NCBI GenBank assembly: GCA_903906615.1
Contig: CAIVKT010000012.1
Coordinates: forward strand, 1-5,416
Direction: 5' to 3'
Source of the DNA: an uncultured Bacteroidota bacterium
GTDB taxonomy: Bacteria; Bacteroidota; Bacteroidia; Chitinophagales; Chitinophagaceae
DNA length: 5,416 nt
Numbering within the stretch: the stretch's first letter is position 1; each line of letters opens with the position of its first letter. Below are positions 5,294 through 5,416 of this stretch, piece by piece. Made by a program: the position numbers and the translations under genes. The notes under the pieces are model-generated. The model saw only the letters and a list, made by a program, of their open reading frames with translations, was not told where the DNA came from and ran no database searches.

Positions 5294-5307
5294 GATAGCT
5301 ATCGGGA
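5290..5307. repeat. Perfect 18-bp palindrome, right copy
   Basis: It is identical base for base to the copy at 2403-2420. Here it is fused directly to the end of the heptad array. The plus-strand flank is ACAAAATCAAAAG and the minus-strand flank is TTTGTGATTTGG, neither a convincing U-tract. Confidence 0.95.
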
Positions 5308-5358
5308 CAAAATCAAAAGTCCATTCCCACGGCTATGGAACCAAATTCCAATCATTTC

Positions 5359-5405
5359 ACCACATTCAATCACATTGATCACATTCCACCACATTACCAT
5401 TACAT
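5359..5405. repeat. CACATT array, right copy
   Basis: CACATT occurs at 5361, 5371, 5380 and 5390, spacing 10, 9 and 10, followed by a degenerate TTACAT. The 16-base string CACATTCAATCACATT (5361-5376) is also found exactly at 2498-2513. All three minus-strand frames have a stop between 5416 and 5400, so any minus-strand gene entering from the right must end by there. This would place the array next to a stop codon, as in the left copy. Confidence 0.85.
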
Positions 5406-5416
5406 CTTATCTATCA

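Overview
This window most likely comes from a member of the Bacteroidota, probably Chitinophagaceae or a related Sphingobacteriia-type lineage. The evidence is the gene order, the weak AT-rich ribosome-binding regions, the typical Bacteroidota families (GIN-domain lipoprotein, DUF2147), and the intergenic AATTCCA-type heptad repeats with the TCCCGATAGCTATCGGGA palindrome. The taxonomic call is inference. All eight convincing genes lie on the minus strand, so the biological order runs from the right edge to the left.

The right and middle part (5203 down to 2540) holds the accessory part of an aa3/caa3-type cytochrome c oxidase locus. It contains two tandem, diverged subunit III genes (203 and 252 aa), a small subunit IV (CtaF/COX4_pro type, 151 aa) and a SCO copper chaperone with CxxxC and a distal His (239 aa, start overlapping the subunit IV gene). 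After a 459-bp repeat-filled gap comes a DUF420/CtaM-type five-helix membrane protein (186 aa), then a 76-aa secreted or membrane protein with a CAVC motif. Subunits III and IV are structural, SCO delivers copper to the CuA site of subunit II, and DUF420/CtaM proteins are needed for oxidase maturation in Firmicutes. Catalytic subunits I and II and heme O/A synthases are not in the window and are presumably nearby.

The left part (1241 down to 30) holds a GIN-domain (DUF2807) beta-solenoid lipoprotein and a secreted DUF2147 protein, closely spaced after the CAVC gene. They may be co-transcribed with it but have no obvious link to respiration.

The most unusual content is non-coding. Two composite intergenic elements (about 2091-2542 and 5241-5405) have the same parts in the same order and orientation: an AT-rich leader, a 7-bp AATTCCA/AATCCCA array, a perfect 18-bp palindrome and a CACATT array with about 9.5-bp spacing. 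The left copy has grown into a higher-order array of three roughly 70-bp super-units. Each super-unit also carries a Bacteroidota promoter-like TTTG-N19-TATACTTTG arrangement on the gene strand. The two elements bracket the subunit III-III-IV-SCO block. I found no RNA genes, CRISPR array or transposase gene.
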